Shown here piece after piece: positions 7,876-16,142 of a stretch of DNA of 64,000 bases. Each line of letters opens with the position of its first letter. Positions within the stretch are counted from its first letter, which is position 1. The position numbers and the translations under genes were made by a program. Source of the stretch: Streptomyces sp. NBC_00440 (GTDB lineage: Bacteria > Actinomycetota > Actinomycetes > Streptomycetales > Streptomycetaceae). The DNA lies in contig NZ_CP107921.1 of NCBI RefSeq assembly GCF_036014215.1, positions 1,497,501-1,561,500 on the forward strand, written 5' to 3'. The notes beneath the pieces are model-generated. The model did no database searches and was not told the DNA's origin. It saw nothing but the letters and a program-made list of their open reading frames with translations.

Positions 7876-8574
7876 ATGGCGGTAGCAGTCATCACGGGCG
7901 GATCGAAGGGGCTGGGCCGGGCGCTCGCCGCGGGGCTCGCGGGGCGGGGCTGGGACCTGGTCATCGATGCGAGGACACCGGAGGTTCTGGACGGGGCGGC
8001 GCGGGAGCTCGCGGAGTACGGCACGCGGGTGGTGGCGGTGGCGGGGGACGTCGGCGACGCGGCGCACCGGAGCCGGCTGGCCGATGCGGCGCGCGGCCTC
8101 GGCGGGCTCGATCTGCTGGTCAGCAATGCGAGCGCGCTGGGCGCCGAGCCGCTCGTACGTCTGGAGGAGCTGACGCCCGACGGGCTGCGGGCGGCGCTGG
8201 AGACCAATGTGGTGGCCGCGCTCGGTCTGGTGCAGGAGGCGCTGCCGCTGCTGCGGGCGTCCGGTGCGGGGGCGGTGGTCACGGTGAGTTCGGACGCCGC
8301 TGTCGAGGCGTACCCGACCTGGGGCGGATACGGGGCGTCGAAAGCCGCGCTGGACCAGCTGTCGGCGGTACTCGCGGCCGAGGAGCCGGGGCTGCGGGTG
8401 TGGGCGGTGGACCCGGGTGACATGCGTACCGATCTGTACACGGCCGCGGTGCCCGGTGACGAGGAGGAGAGGCCCGCGCCTTCGGAGGTGGTCCCGGCGT
8501 TTCTGCGGCTGCTCGACGAGCGCCCGGCGAGCGGGCGGTACTCGGCCCCCGCGCTGGTGGGTGAGGTGCGATGA
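7876..8574 (+). CDS. Short-chain dehydrogenase/reductase
   Basis: A 232-residue classical SDR. The NAD(P)-binding motif is TGGSKGLG (residues 8-15), the NAG-like motif is SNAS, and the catalytic Ser and YGASK motif are in VTVSSDAAVEAYPTWGGYGASK. Such short SDRs sit next to QueA-like genes in other Streptomyces. The start ATG at 7876 follows GAAGAGGGACGTGCC. The last base pairs overlap the following gene (ATGA), so the two are coupled. The substrate is unknown. Confidence 0.9.
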   Translation: MAVAVITGGSKGLGRALAAGLAGRGWDLVIDARTPEVLDGAARELAEYGTRVVAVAGDVGDAAHRSRLADAARGLGGLDLLVSNASALGAEPLVRLEELTPDGLRAALETNVVAALGLVQEALPLLRASGAGAVVTVSSDAAVEAYPTWGGYGASKAALDQLSAVLAAEEPGLRVWAVDPGDMRTDLYTAAVPGDEEERPAPSEVVPAFLRLLDERPASGRYSAPALVGEVR

Positions 8575-9668
8575 GTGCGCGGCAGGCACTGCGGGTCCCC
8601 GACGGGCGGCCGGCGGTGGTGCCCGCCGAGGAGCGCGGCCGGGGGCGGGACGACGTACGGCTGATGGTGTCGCGCGGCACCGCTGTCTCCCACCACGCCT
8701 TCCGGGAGCTGCCGGGGCAGCTGCGGGCGGGGGACGTACTGGTGGTGAACACCTCACGGACGCTGCCCGCCGCGGTGGACGGGACAGCTTCTTCCGGGGC
8801 CCGTGTCGTGGTGCACTTCTCGGCCCGTGGGGACGACGGCCGGTGGGCGGTGGAGCTGCGGGAGCCGGTGCCGGGCGGGAGTACCCGGCGGTGCGCGGGC
8901 GGCCCGGCGGGGTCCGTGGTGCGGCTGCCCGAAGGCGTACGGCTCGTATGGGAGGAGCCGCTGGCCGCCGGTGAGGACCGGTTGTGGTGGGTGCGGCCTT
9001 CGGCGGCCGCAGTGCCGGAGCTGCTGCGGCGGCACGGGCGCCCGATCCGGTACGCGTACACCCGCCGTGACCAGCCGCTCTCCGCGTATCAGACGGTGTT
9101 CGCGCTGGCGGCGCCGGACGGGGCGGGTTCGGCGGAGATGCCGAGTGCCGGGCGGCCCTTCACCGCCGGTCTTGTCGCGGAGCTGGTGAGCCGGGGGATC
9201 CAGTTCGCGCCGGTGGTGCTGCACACCGGGGTGGCGTCGGCGGAGGCGCACGAGACCCCGTATCCCGAACGGTTCGAGGTGTCGGCGGCCACTGCCCGGC
9301 TGGTCAACGCGGCGCGGGCGGGCGGTGGGCGGATCATCGCGGTGGGGACGACAGCGGTGCGTGCCCTGGAGACCGCGGCCGGGGGCAACGAGGCAGACGG
9401 CCTGGTGCGGGCGCTGGCCGGGTGGACGGATCTGGTGGTCACGCCCGGCCGCGGGGTGCGGGTGGTGGACGGGCTGCTGACCGGGCTGCACGAGCCGGAG
9501 GCCTCGCATCTGCTGATGCTGGAGGCGGTCGCGGGGCGGGAGGCCCTGGAGCGCAGCTATGCGGAGGCGGTACGTGCGCTCTACCTCTGGCACGAGTTCG
9601 GGGACGTTCACCTCATCCTTCCGGATGAGGAACCTAACGCTCCGCATTGCTGTAGCAACGCATTGTGA
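8571..9668 (+). CDS. QueA-like S-adenosylmethionine:tRNA ribosyltransferase-isomerase homologue (divergent)
   Basis: A 365-residue member of the QueA family, which normally transfers the ribosyl group of SAM to 7-aminomethyl-7-deazaguanine in tRNA. GDVLVVNTSRTLPAA (about 57-71), YQTVFA and VDGLLTGLHEPEASHLLMLEA match the family. Two usually near-invariant blocks are altered: AAPTAGLHFT is GSAEMPSAGRPFT, and the LHVGxGTF block is LHTGVASAEAHETPYP. It overlaps the SDR stop by 4 bp. With no Tgt or QueG gene nearby, a role in queuosine synthesis is uncertain; it may act on another substrate. Confidence 0.75.
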   Translation: MSARQALRVPDGRPAVVPAEERGRGRDDVRLMVSRGTAVSHHAFRELPGQLRAGDVLVVNTSRTLPAAVDGTASSGARVVVHFSARGDDGRWAVELREPVPGGSTRRCAGGPAGSVVRLPEGVRLVWEEPLAAGEDRLWWVRPSAAAVPELLRRHGRPIRYAYTRRDQPLSAYQTVFALAAPDGAGSAEMPSAGRPFTAGLVAELVSRGIQFAPVVLHTGVASAEAHETPYPERFEVSAATARLVNAARAGGGRIIAVGTTAVRALETAAGGNEADGLVRALAGWTDLVVTPGRGVRVVDGLLTGLHEPEASHLLMLEAVAGREALERSYAEAVRALYLWHEFGDVHLILPDEEPNAPHCCSNAL

Positions 9669-9930
9669 ATTCACTGCCCGAACAGTGTGACGCCGCGCAT
9701 AGGACCCACGTCACTTACGAGGTTCGCTAGTTGATGCTTAAGGGGCTCCTGGGCCGGGTAAGCGCGGGCACTCGGCACTCCAGGAGCGCACCTACGCCAC
9801 TAAGCAGGATCGTACGTCACACCTTTGCCACAAGATTTTGCGGCCGCTAAGAATTGCTCCCGTCGCCGCCCCAGGGCGCTCCGCCGCCCCCGGCGCTCGC
9901 GACTTCCGCTATTCGAAGAGGAACGCCCGC
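9669..9930 (+). promoter_or_regulatory. Long structured leader of the SLT muralytic gene
   Basis: The 262-bp gap contains no gene. CACTG/CAGTG inverted repeats (9672-9676 and 9683-9687) lie next to a possible -10 TAGGAC (9700-9705). Downstream, an 8-bp stem GCTCCTGG/CCAGGAGC (9745-9752 and 9780-9787) encloses a second stem GCCG/CGGC (9753-9756 and 9773-9776). If transcription starts near 9712 the leader is about 220 nt. Long regulatory leaders are known upstream of Streptomyces rpf/swl cell-wall hydrolase genes. I do not recognise the c-di-AMP (ydaO) consensus here. Confidence 0.5.
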
Positions 9931-10674
9931 ATGTCCGAGAACCGCCATGGCCTTCGTCGCCTGACCAAGACTCACAAGTACTCGATCGGTGGTGTGGCCG
10001 CCGTCGGCGCCGCCGCACTCGCCTTCACGCTTGTTCCCGGAAACGCGTCCGCAGAGACTTCCCACACGTCGATCGACGCGGCCCCGGTCGCCTTCGCCTC
10101 GCAGACCAAGGCGGTGCAGGCCAGCCTGCACACGCAGCAGGCCCACGCCGACCAGGCCGCCAAGACCGCGGCGGCCAAGGCGAAGGCAGCGGCGAAGGCC
10201 AAGGCCGCCGCCAAGGCCAAGGCCGAAGCCGCCGCCAAGGCGAAGAGCGAGGCTGCCGCCAAGGCCAAGGCGAAGGCGGCCGCAGCGGCGAAGGCGAAGG
10301 AGCGGGCGGCCAAGGCCGCCGCCAGCCGCGCCGCCGCCCGCACGCCCGTCTACGCGAACAACCTCGACGGCTGGATCCGCCACGCGCTGGCCATCATGCA
10401 GGCCAAGAACATCCCCGGCTCGTACAACGGCCTGTACCGCAACATCATCCGTGAGTCCGGCGGCAACCCGATGGCCATCAACAACTGGGACATCAACGCC
10501 CAGAACGGTGTCCCGTCGAAGGGCCTGCTCCAGACCATCCAGCCGACGTTCGACGCGTACCACGTCGCCGGCACGTCGTCGAACATCTACGACCCGGTCG
10601 CCAACATCACCGCCGCCGCGAACTACGCCGCCGCGAACTACGGCTCGATCGACAACGTCAACAGCGCCTACTGA
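9931..10674 (+). CDS. Secreted transglycosylase-SLT-domain muralytic protein
   Basis: A 247-residue cell-wall hydrolase candidate resembling the Swl (SLT) group of S. coelicolor. An N-terminal basic region and hydrophobic stretch (about 18-36, ending NASA) form a signal peptide. Residues about 72-137 are a nearly pure Ala/Lys/Glu linker (AAKAKAAAKAKA type). The C-terminal SLT domain (about 145-247) shows IIRESGGNPMAINNWD with the catalytic glutamate, GLLQTIQPTFDAYH, and YDPVANITAAANYAAANYG. It would cleave peptidoglycan during germination or growth. GAGGA precedes the ATG at 9931. Confidence 0.9.
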   Translation: MSENRHGLRRLTKTHKYSIGGVAAVGAAALAFTLVPGNASAETSHTSIDAAPVAFASQTKAVQASLHTQQAHADQAAKTAAAKAKAAAKAKAAAKAKAEAAAKAKSEAAAKAKAKAAAAAKAKERAAKAAASRAAARTPVYANNLDGWIRHALAIMQAKNIPGSYNGLYRNIIRESGGNPMAINNWDINAQNGVPSKGLLQTIQPTFDAYHVAGTSSNIYDPVANITAAANYAAANYGSIDNVNSAY

Positions 10675-10723
10675 TCCGGCACTGGTCACGCAGGAGTCAC
10701 ATGGTCCGGCGCACCACCGGACC

Positions 10724-10768
10724 ACGCCGAAGGGCGGCACCCACACTGCGGGTGCCGCCCTTCGGCGT
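10724..10768. terminator. Strong bidirectional terminator
   Basis: A perfect 19-bp stem (10724-10742 with 10750-10768) and a 7-nt ACACTGC loop lie between the SLT gene and the convergent FHA-ABC gene. This is among the most stable hairpins in the window and serves both directions. Confidence 0.9.
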
Positions 10769-10786
10769 TGCGGGACTGCGGGTCTG

Positions 10787-13354
10787 CTACTTGCGCATGA
10801 CCTCGGGCTCGTGCCGGCGCAGCAGCCGCGCCACCATGACGCCGCAGATCACGCCGATGGCGAGCAGGATCCCCATGTCCATCACCCAAGTACCGAGGGT
10901 GTGGTCCCAGAGCGGGTCGGTGCTGGCCAGGTCCTTCTTGTTGGGCAGCAGGACGTTCAGCGACGCGGTGGCGCCCGCGGCGGCGACCGCCCAGCGGGCG
11001 GGCATCAGGAACGAGAACTGGTTGATCCCCGCAGCGCCGTTCAAGGTGAACAGACAGCCCGTGAAGACGACCTGGGTGATGGCGAACATGACGAGGAGCG
11101 GCATGGTCTTCTCGGAGGTCTTCACCAGCGACGAGATGATCAGGCCGATCATCATCGAGGTGAGGCCGAGCGCCATGATCGGCAGGGTCATCTCCAGCCG
11201 GGTGGAGGTCGAGAAGATCAGGCCCTCGGCCGGCGCCTTCTTCATCCCGAAGCCGATGCCGCCGATGATGGCGCCCTGAACCAGGGTGATCAGACCGAGC
11301 ACGATCACCTTGGACATCAGATAGGCGGAACGCGAGAGGCCGGTGGCCCGCTCCCGTTCGTAGATCACCCGTTCCTTGATCAGCTCTCGTACGGAGTTGG
11401 CCGCCCCGGCGAAGCAGGCACCCACCGCGAGGATCAGCAGGATCACCGCGCCGTCGCCGTTGCTGAAGCGCCCTGCCGCCGGGCCGAGGCCGAGTCCGTA
11501 GTCAGCGGGGATCAGCGCGCCGACCGTACCCAGCACCGCGGGCAGCAGCAGGGAGAGCGCCATGAAGCCCCGGTCGGACACGATCACCGACACATAGCGC
11601 CTCATCAGGGTGAGCAGCTGGGAACCCCAGGCCTGCGGCTTCGGCGGCTTCATGGACTGGGCGGACGGCATGTCGACCGACTGCACCGCGACCGAGTCGA
11701 TGTCCGCCGCGTACATCTGGTAGTGCTGCGAACCGCGCCAGCGCCCCGCCCAGTCGTAGTCGCGGTAGTTCTCGAAGGCCGAGAAGACATCGGCCCAGCT
11801 GCTGTAGCCGAAGAAGTTCAGCGCCTCCTCGGGCGGTCCGAAGTACGCGACCGAGCCGCCGGGCGCCATCACCAGGAGCTTGTCGCAGATGGCGAGCTCA
11901 GCGACGGAGTGCGTGACGACGAGGACCGTACGGCCGTCGTCGGCGAGGCCGCGCAGCAGCTGCATGACATCGCGGTCCATGCCGGGGTCGAGCCCCGACG
12001 TCGGCTCGTCCAGGAAGATCAGCGACGGCTTGGTCAGCAGTTCGAGTGCGACCGAGACGCGCTTGCGCTGGCCACCGGAGAGGGAGGCGACCCTCTTCTC
12101 CTTGTGGATGTCCAGCTTCAGCTCGCGCAGCACCTCGTCGATGCGCGAGGAGCGCTCCGCCTCGGTGGTGTCGGCGGGGAAGCGCAGCTTGGCCGCGTAC
12201 TTCATCGCCTTACGGACCGTGAGCTCCTTGTGCAGGATGTCGTCCTGCGGGACCAGCCCGATGCGCTGGCGCAGCTCGGCGAACTGCTTGTACAGATTCC
12301 TGTTGTCGTAGAGGACATCCCCGCGGTTGGCGGGCCGGTAGCCGGTGAGCGCCTTGAGCAGGGTGGACTTCCCGGAGCCCGACGGGCCGATGACCGCGAT
12401 GAGCGACTTCTCCGGGACGCCGAACGAGACGTCCTTGAGGATGTCCTTGCCCCCGTCGACCGTCACCGTGAGGTGGCGGGCGGAGAAGGAGACCTCGCCG
12501 GTGTCGACGAACTCCTCCAGGCGGTCGCCGACCAGCCGGAAGGTCGAGTGGCCGACGCCGACGATGTCGTTCGGGCCGATCAGGGCCGTGCCGGACTTGG
12601 CCATCGGCTGGCCGTTGATGTAGGTGCCGTTGTGGGATCCGAGGTCCCGGATCTCGAAGCGGCCGTCCGGTGTCGCGACGAACTCGGCGTGGTTGCGGGA
12701 GACCTGGAGGTCGGAGACGACCAGTTCGTTCTCCAGGGCACGGCCGATGCGCATCACCCGGCCGAGCGCCAGCTGGTGGAAGGTGGTCGGGCTGCGGTCG
12801 CCGTACGCCGGCGGGGCCTCCGCGCCCCCGCCCGCCGGACCGCCCTGCTGAGGCACCTGGCCCTGCTGCTGCCAGCCCTGCGGGGCCGCGTTCTGCGGCG
12901 GCTGCTGAGCCGGGGCCCAGCCCGCCGGAGCGCCCTGCTGCTGGGGAGGGGCGTACGCCGGTCCCTGCGCCTGGGCGGCCTGCGGAGCGTGCGCCGGCGC
13001 GGACGCCTGCGCCTGCACCGGTGCCTGGGCCTGCATCGGCGCCTGTGCCTGCGCGGCCGGCGCTGCGGCGGACAGGCTCAGCAGCGGGCCGTCGGCCGCG
13101 TTGCCGAGGTGCACCGCCGAACCGGGGCCGATCTCCAGCTGCTGGATCCGCTGCCCCTGCGCAAACGTGCCGTTGGTCGAGCCATGGTCCTCGATGACCC
13201 AACCACGGCCTCCCCAGCTGATAGTGGCGTGTCGCCACGAGACCCTGGCGTCGTCGATCGGCAGGTCTCCCTGCGGATCACGGCCGAGGGTGTACGACCT
13301 GGACGGATCGAGCGTCCAGATCCTGCCATTCAGTTCAACTACGAGTTCCGGCAC
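10787..13354 (-). CDS. Double-FHA ABC transporter (ATPase and ABC2 permease fused)
   Basis: An 855-residue fusion. Two FHA phosphothreonine-binding domains (about 1-95 with LGRDPQGDLPIDDARVSWRHA and GSTNGTF; about 195-290 with SRNHAEF and SHNGTYING) flank a Gln/Ala/Pro low-complexity linker (about 100-190). An ABCG-type ATPase follows (about 305-520: Walker A GPSGSGKST, signature LSGGQRKRVS, Walker B LIFLDEPTSGLD), then an ABC2-type membrane domain with about six helices (580-850). It resembles mycobacterial Rv1747, an exporter regulated by Ser/Thr kinases. The GTG at 13354 starts the protein exactly at FHA1; an in-frame ATG at 13417 is less likely. Confidence 0.92.
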   Translation of the reverse strand: MPELVVELNGRIWTLDPSRSYTLGRDPQGDLPIDDARVSWRHATISWGGRGWVIEDHGSTNGTFAQGQRIQQLEIGPGSAVHLGNAADGPLLSLSAAAPAAQAQAPMQAQAPVQAQASAPAHAPQAAQAQGPAYAPPQQQGAPAGWAPAQQPPQNAAPQGWQQQGQVPQQGGPAGGGAEAPPAYGDRSPTTFHQLALGRVMRIGRALENELVVSDLQVSRNHAEFVATPDGRFEIRDLGSHNGTYINGQPMAKSGTALIGPNDIVGVGHSTFRLVGDRLEEFVDTGEVSFSARHLTVTVDGGKDILKDVSFGVPEKSLIAVIGPSGSGKSTLLKALTGYRPANRGDVLYDNRNLYKQFAELRQRIGLVPQDDILHKELTVRKAMKYAAKLRFPADTTEAERSSRIDEVLRELKLDIHKEKRVASLSGGQRKRVSVALELLTKPSLIFLDEPTSGLDPGMDRDVMQLLRGLADDGRTVLVVTHSVAELAICDKLLVMAPGGSVAYFGPPEEALNFFGYSSWADVFSAFENYRDYDWAGRWRGSQHYQMYAADIDSVAVQSVDMPSAQSMKPPKPQAWGSQLLTLMRRYVSVIVSDRGFMALSLLLPAVLGTVGALIPADYGLGLGPAAGRFSNGDGAVILLILAVGACFAGAANSVRELIKERVIYERERATGLSRSAYLMSKVIVLGLITLVQGAIIGGIGFGMKKAPAEGLIFSTSTRLEMTLPIMALGLTSMMIGLIISSLVKTSEKTMPLLVMFAITQVVFTGCLFTLNGAAGINQFSFLMPARWAVAAAGATASLNVLLPNKKDLASTDPLWDHTLGTWVMDMGILLAIGVICGVMVARLLRRHEPEVMRK

Positions 13355-13627
13355 TCCAGCCCCACTTATTGTCCCCCGAGGTACCCCCATTGCAGGGAGT
13401 CTAGGGATGGCGAACATCCTGGGGAACTATTTCAGGCACAGAGAGGCATCGGGAAGCCGGGCTGTGTGACGACCGCGTACCAATGGGGTGGAGACGCACA
13501 GGTCCGGGCGACGTTCGCGACAAATAGGGGCTGCCGCGCCCGGTCCGCCGGCCGGTCCCGCCACCGGCGTCCGGTACTCGGGACGGACTGCCTGCGGCCC
13601 GGCCGCGACCTATACGGTGGGACCACC

Positions 13628-14857
13628 ATGAGCGCATCGCAGCCCCCAGTCCACGCGGACTCTCCGACTCTCCTCGTCAAGATCTTCGGGAAGGACCGCC
13701 CCGGGATCACCGCAGGTCTCTTCGACACCCTCGCCGCCTACGCCGTCGACGTCGTCGACATCGAGCAGGTGGTCACCCGTGGCCGGATCACGCTGTGCGC
13801 CCTCGTCACGGCTCCGGGCCCCGGCGGCAACGCCGAGGGCGAGCTGCGGGCCACCGTGCACAGCTGGGCCGAGTCCCTCAAGCTGGAGACGGAGATCATC
13901 TCCGGCACCGGCGACAACCGGCCCCGGGGCAGCGGGCGTTCCCATGTGACCGTGCTCGGCAACCCGCTCACCGCCGAGTCGACCGCCGCCATAGCGGCGA
14001 GCATCACCGGCACGGGCGGCAACATCGACCGAATCTTCCGGCTGGCCAAGTACCCGGTGACCGCGGTGGAGTTCGCGGTGTCCGGGGTGGAGACCGAGCC
14101 GCTCCGTACGGCACTCGCCATAGAGGCTTCGGTGCTCGGGGTGGATGTGGCCGTGATCTCGGCGGGTCTGCACCGCCGCGCCCAGCGGCTCGTCGTGATG
14201 GACGTCGACTCGACGGTCATCCAGGACGAGGTGATCGAGCTCTTCGCCGCGCACGCGGGGTGTGAGCAGGAGGTCGCGGAGGTGACGGCGCGCGCGATGC
14301 GCGGCGAGCTGGACTTCGAGCAGTCACTGCACGCGCGGGTGGCGCTGCTGGCGGGGCTCGATGGGTCGGTCGTCGACAAAGTACGGTCCGAGGTACGGCT
14401 CACGCCCGGTGCCCGCACCCTGATCCGTACGCTGAAGCGTCTTGGCTACCAAGTGGGCGTCGTGTCGGGCGGGTTCACCCAGGTGACCGATGACCTCAAG
14501 GAGCGGCTCGGCCTCGATTTCGCCTCGGCCAACACACTGGAGATCGTCGACGGCCGGCTCACCGGGCGGGTCGTCGGTGAGATCGTGGACCGCGCGGGCA
14601 AGGCGCGGCTGCTGCGGCGGTTCGCCGCGGAGGCGGGCGTCCCGCTGGCACAGACCGTCGCCATCGGGGACGGTGCGAACGACCTGGACATGCTCAACGC
14701 GGCGGGGCTCGGCGTCGCGTTCAACGCCAAGCCCGTGGTCCGCAAGGCCGCCGACACGGCGGTGAACGTGCCCTTCCTGGACACGGTGCTCTATCTGCTG
14801 GGGATCACCCGTGAAGAGGTCGAGGCCGCGGACGGCCTCGTCGACGACGGGGTCTGA
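13628..14857 (+). CDS. serB: Phosphoserine phosphatase with N-terminal ACT domains
   Basis: A 409-residue SerB, the last step of serine synthesis (O-phosphoserine to serine). Residues about 13-190 form a tandem ACT regulatory region (LLVKIFGKDRPGITAGLFD). The HAD phosphatase domain carries the nucleophile motif VMDVDSTVIQDEVIE, VVSGGFTQVTD, and GDGANDLDMLNAAGLGVAFNAKP with the metal-binding aspartates. The length and architecture match mycobacterial SerB2. The ATG at 13628 lies 9 nt after TACGGT (13613-13618), suggesting a short or absent leader. The open frame continues far upstream but without family similarity. Confidence 0.96.
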   Translation: MSASQPPVHADSPTLLVKIFGKDRPGITAGLFDTLAAYAVDVVDIEQVVTRGRITLCALVTAPGPGGNAEGELRATVHSWAESLKLETEIISGTGDNRPRGSGRSHVTVLGNPLTAESTAAIAASITGTGGNIDRIFRLAKYPVTAVEFAVSGVETEPLRTALAIEASVLGVDVAVISAGLHRRAQRLVVMDVDSTVIQDEVIELFAAHAGCEQEVAEVTARAMRGELDFEQSLHARVALLAGLDGSVVDKVRSEVRLTPGARTLIRTLKRLGYQVGVVSGGFTQVTDDLKERLGLDFASANTLEIVDGRLTGRVVGEIVDRAGKARLLRRFAAEAGVPLAQTVAIGDGANDLDMLNAAGLGVAFNAKPVVRKAADTAVNVPFLDTVLYLLGITREEVEAADGLVDDGV

Positions 14858-14865
14858 CCACCACC

Positions 14866-14894
14866 GGCCTCCACCGCCTGTCGCGGGGGAGGCC
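14866..14894. terminator. Terminator hairpin between serB and the SixA-type gene
   Basis: GGCCTCC (14866-14872) pairs with GGAGGCC (14888-14894), with inner CCGC/GCGG pairing, in the 48-bp gap between convergent genes. There is no U tract. Confidence 0.65.
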
Positions 14895-14905
14895 GTTGGC
14901 CGGTC

Positions 14906-15457
14906 CTACTCGTGCGGCGCCCAGAAGGCCGTCAGTTTGCCCACTCCGTGCTCGACGGACTTCCATGGGCCGGTGAACTCGATGACGGCGATCCCCGCGG
15001 TCGGGAATCCGCTGCGGTTCATCCTGGTCAGCAACTCTCCCTCGGCACGGCCCGACAGCGCGTCGGCGAGTGCGTGCGTCACCGGGTTGTGGCCGATGAC
15101 CAGCACATCGCTGACGTCGTCGGGGATCTCGTTGAGCAGCGCGAGCACTTCGCCGAGGGACGCCTCGTACAGCCGCTCCTCGTAGACGGTCCGGGGCCGG
15201 TCCGGCAGTTCCTGGACGGCCAGCTTCCAGGTCTCGCGCGTCCTGACCGCGGTCGAGCAGAGGGCCAGGTCGAAACGGAACGCGTGGGAGGAGAGCCAGC
15301 TGCCGGCGGCCGCTGCGTCCATACGGCCGCGGTCGGCGAGCGGCCGGTCGTGGTCGGACACCTCGGGCCAGTCGGCCTTCGCGTGCCGGAGAAGGACAAT
15401 CCTGCGGGACTCGGGGGTTCCGGGGGCTGTTCCCCCGGATGACACAACGGCGCTCAT
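14906..15457 (-). CDS. SixA-type histidine phosphatase
   Basis: A 183-residue member of the histidine phosphatase superfamily. The RHG-type catalytic motif is VLLRHAKADWPE (about 22-33), followed by DHDRPLADRGRMDAAAAG, a second histidine in VLVIGHNPVTHALAD, and LCSTAVRTRETW. E. coli SixA dephosphorylates a histidine phosphotransfer domain; in actinobacteria the substrate is unknown. I chose the ATG at 15457 (MSAVVSSGG), because the 28-residue extension to 15541 shows no conservation. Confidence 0.9.
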   Translation of the reverse strand: MSAVVSSGGTAPGTPESRRIVLLRHAKADWPEVSDHDRPLADRGRMDAAAAGSWLSSHAFRFDLALCSTAVRTRETWKLAVQELPDRPRTVYEERLYEASLGEVLALLNEIPDDVSDVLVIGHNPVTHALADALSGRAEGELLTRMNRSGFPTAGIAVIEFTGPWKSVEHGVGKLTAFWAPHE

Positions 15458-15556
15458 ACAATCCAGCTTCGCACGGATCGGACCATCGGGCGCAGGGTGT
15501 TGGGAGGCTCCCCCCGGCACGAGTGAACAGGCTTCGGCCACGGTGGCCGGGGAGCG

Positions 15557-15769
15557 CTACAACGGCAGACTCTGCTGGATCCGCTCCAGCACATGCGTGA
15601 CGGTGGCCTCGCCGGTGTCCGCGTGCGCCTGGCCGGGCGCGCTGATCAGCAGCAGCAGAACGGCGAAGGCCAGCGCGGGCAGGGCGATGGCCCACCAGGG
15701 CAGCCGCACATCGATCCCGCTCTGCGCGTGGCCGTGGTGGGGGCGGGTGGTGTGCGGACGGGCCGGCAT
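15557..15769 (-). CDS. Small single-pass membrane protein
   Basis: A 70-residue hypothetical: a His-rich N-terminus (PHTTRPHHGHAQ), one transmembrane helix (about 24-45, PWWAIALPALAFAVLLLLI), then a short extracytoplasmic tail (HADTGEATVTHVLERIQQSLPL). The ATG at 15769 is preceded by GGAGG at ideal spacing; longer in-frame starts at 15781 and 15853 lack one. I do not recognise the family beyond similar Streptomyces proteins. Confidence 0.7.
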   Translation of the reverse strand: MPARPHTTRPHHGHAQSGIDVRLPWWAIALPALAFAVLLLLISAPGQAHADTGEATVTHVLERIQQSLPL

Positions 15770-15870
15770 GGCCGCCTCCATGAGGTTCGCGGTGGCTGAT
15801 GTACCTGAACCTACGGAGTACGGGGGCGCCCTCCCATCCGGTGACCCACCCACTTCACCCTGAGCCTGGC

Positions 15871-15900
15871 CCCCTAGGGGACGGTGGTGCTAGCCCCACC
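15871..15900. promoter_or_regulatory. Nested palindromes upstream of the small membrane protein
   Basis: CCCCTAGGGG (15871-15880) is a perfect 10-bp palindrome, followed at once by GGTGGTGCTAGCCCCACC (15883-15900), an 18-bp palindrome with one mismatched pair. They lie about 100 bp upstream of the gene starting at 15769 on the minus strand and resemble regulator sites. The rest of 15770-16008 holds only loosely repeated GGGACA/GGACAGG words. Confidence 0.45.
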
Positions 15901-16008
15901 GCCGGTCCGTGGGCGTCCGATCGGGACACGGGGTCAGGACAGGGGGCAGGGCGGGGTCGGTGTTCCGGGCCGGGGACACCGGTCCGGGACATCGGACAGG
16001 ACAACGGG

Positions 16009-16125
16009 TCAGGGCGACGCGATCGTGGCGATGATCGCGACGATCGCCGTGACCGCGAGCATGGCTCCGAGCACGAGCAGGAGCTTCTTCTGACCGTTCT
16101 GGGGATTCGGTTCGAGCACTGGCAT
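16009..16125 (-). CDS. SGM_5486 family transporter-associated small protein
   Basis: A 38-residue protein, MPVLEPNPQNGQKK followed by one transmembrane helix (about 15-36, LLLVLGAMLAVTAIVAIIATIA) and SP. It matches the tiny family annotated in Streptomyces as SGM_5486 transporter-associated protein. It starts 17 nt after the MFS transporter stop on the same strand, so it is almost certainly co-transcribed and probably binds or stabilises the transporter. Its coding frame is intact, with a TGA at 16009-16011. Confidence 0.85.
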   Translation of the reverse strand: MPVLEPNPQNGQKKLLLVLGAMLAVTAIVAIIATIASP

Positions 16126-16142
16126 GACGTCAGTCTCGCATC

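Noticed and set aside
9669..9930. c-di-AMP (ydaO) riboswitch upstream of the SLT gene.
   Set aside because: Expected from related cell-wall hydrolase genes, but the GGGGUGAA-type core and other conserved blocks were not found by eye. Kept only as an unclassified structured leader.
9989..13627. An open reading frame on the plus strand running from inside the SLT gene through the FHA-ABC region into serB.
   Set aside because: The frame is open only because of GC-rich third positions opposite real genes. Similarity begins at the serB ATG (13628); upstream the translation is Arg/Pro/Gly-rich without any family.
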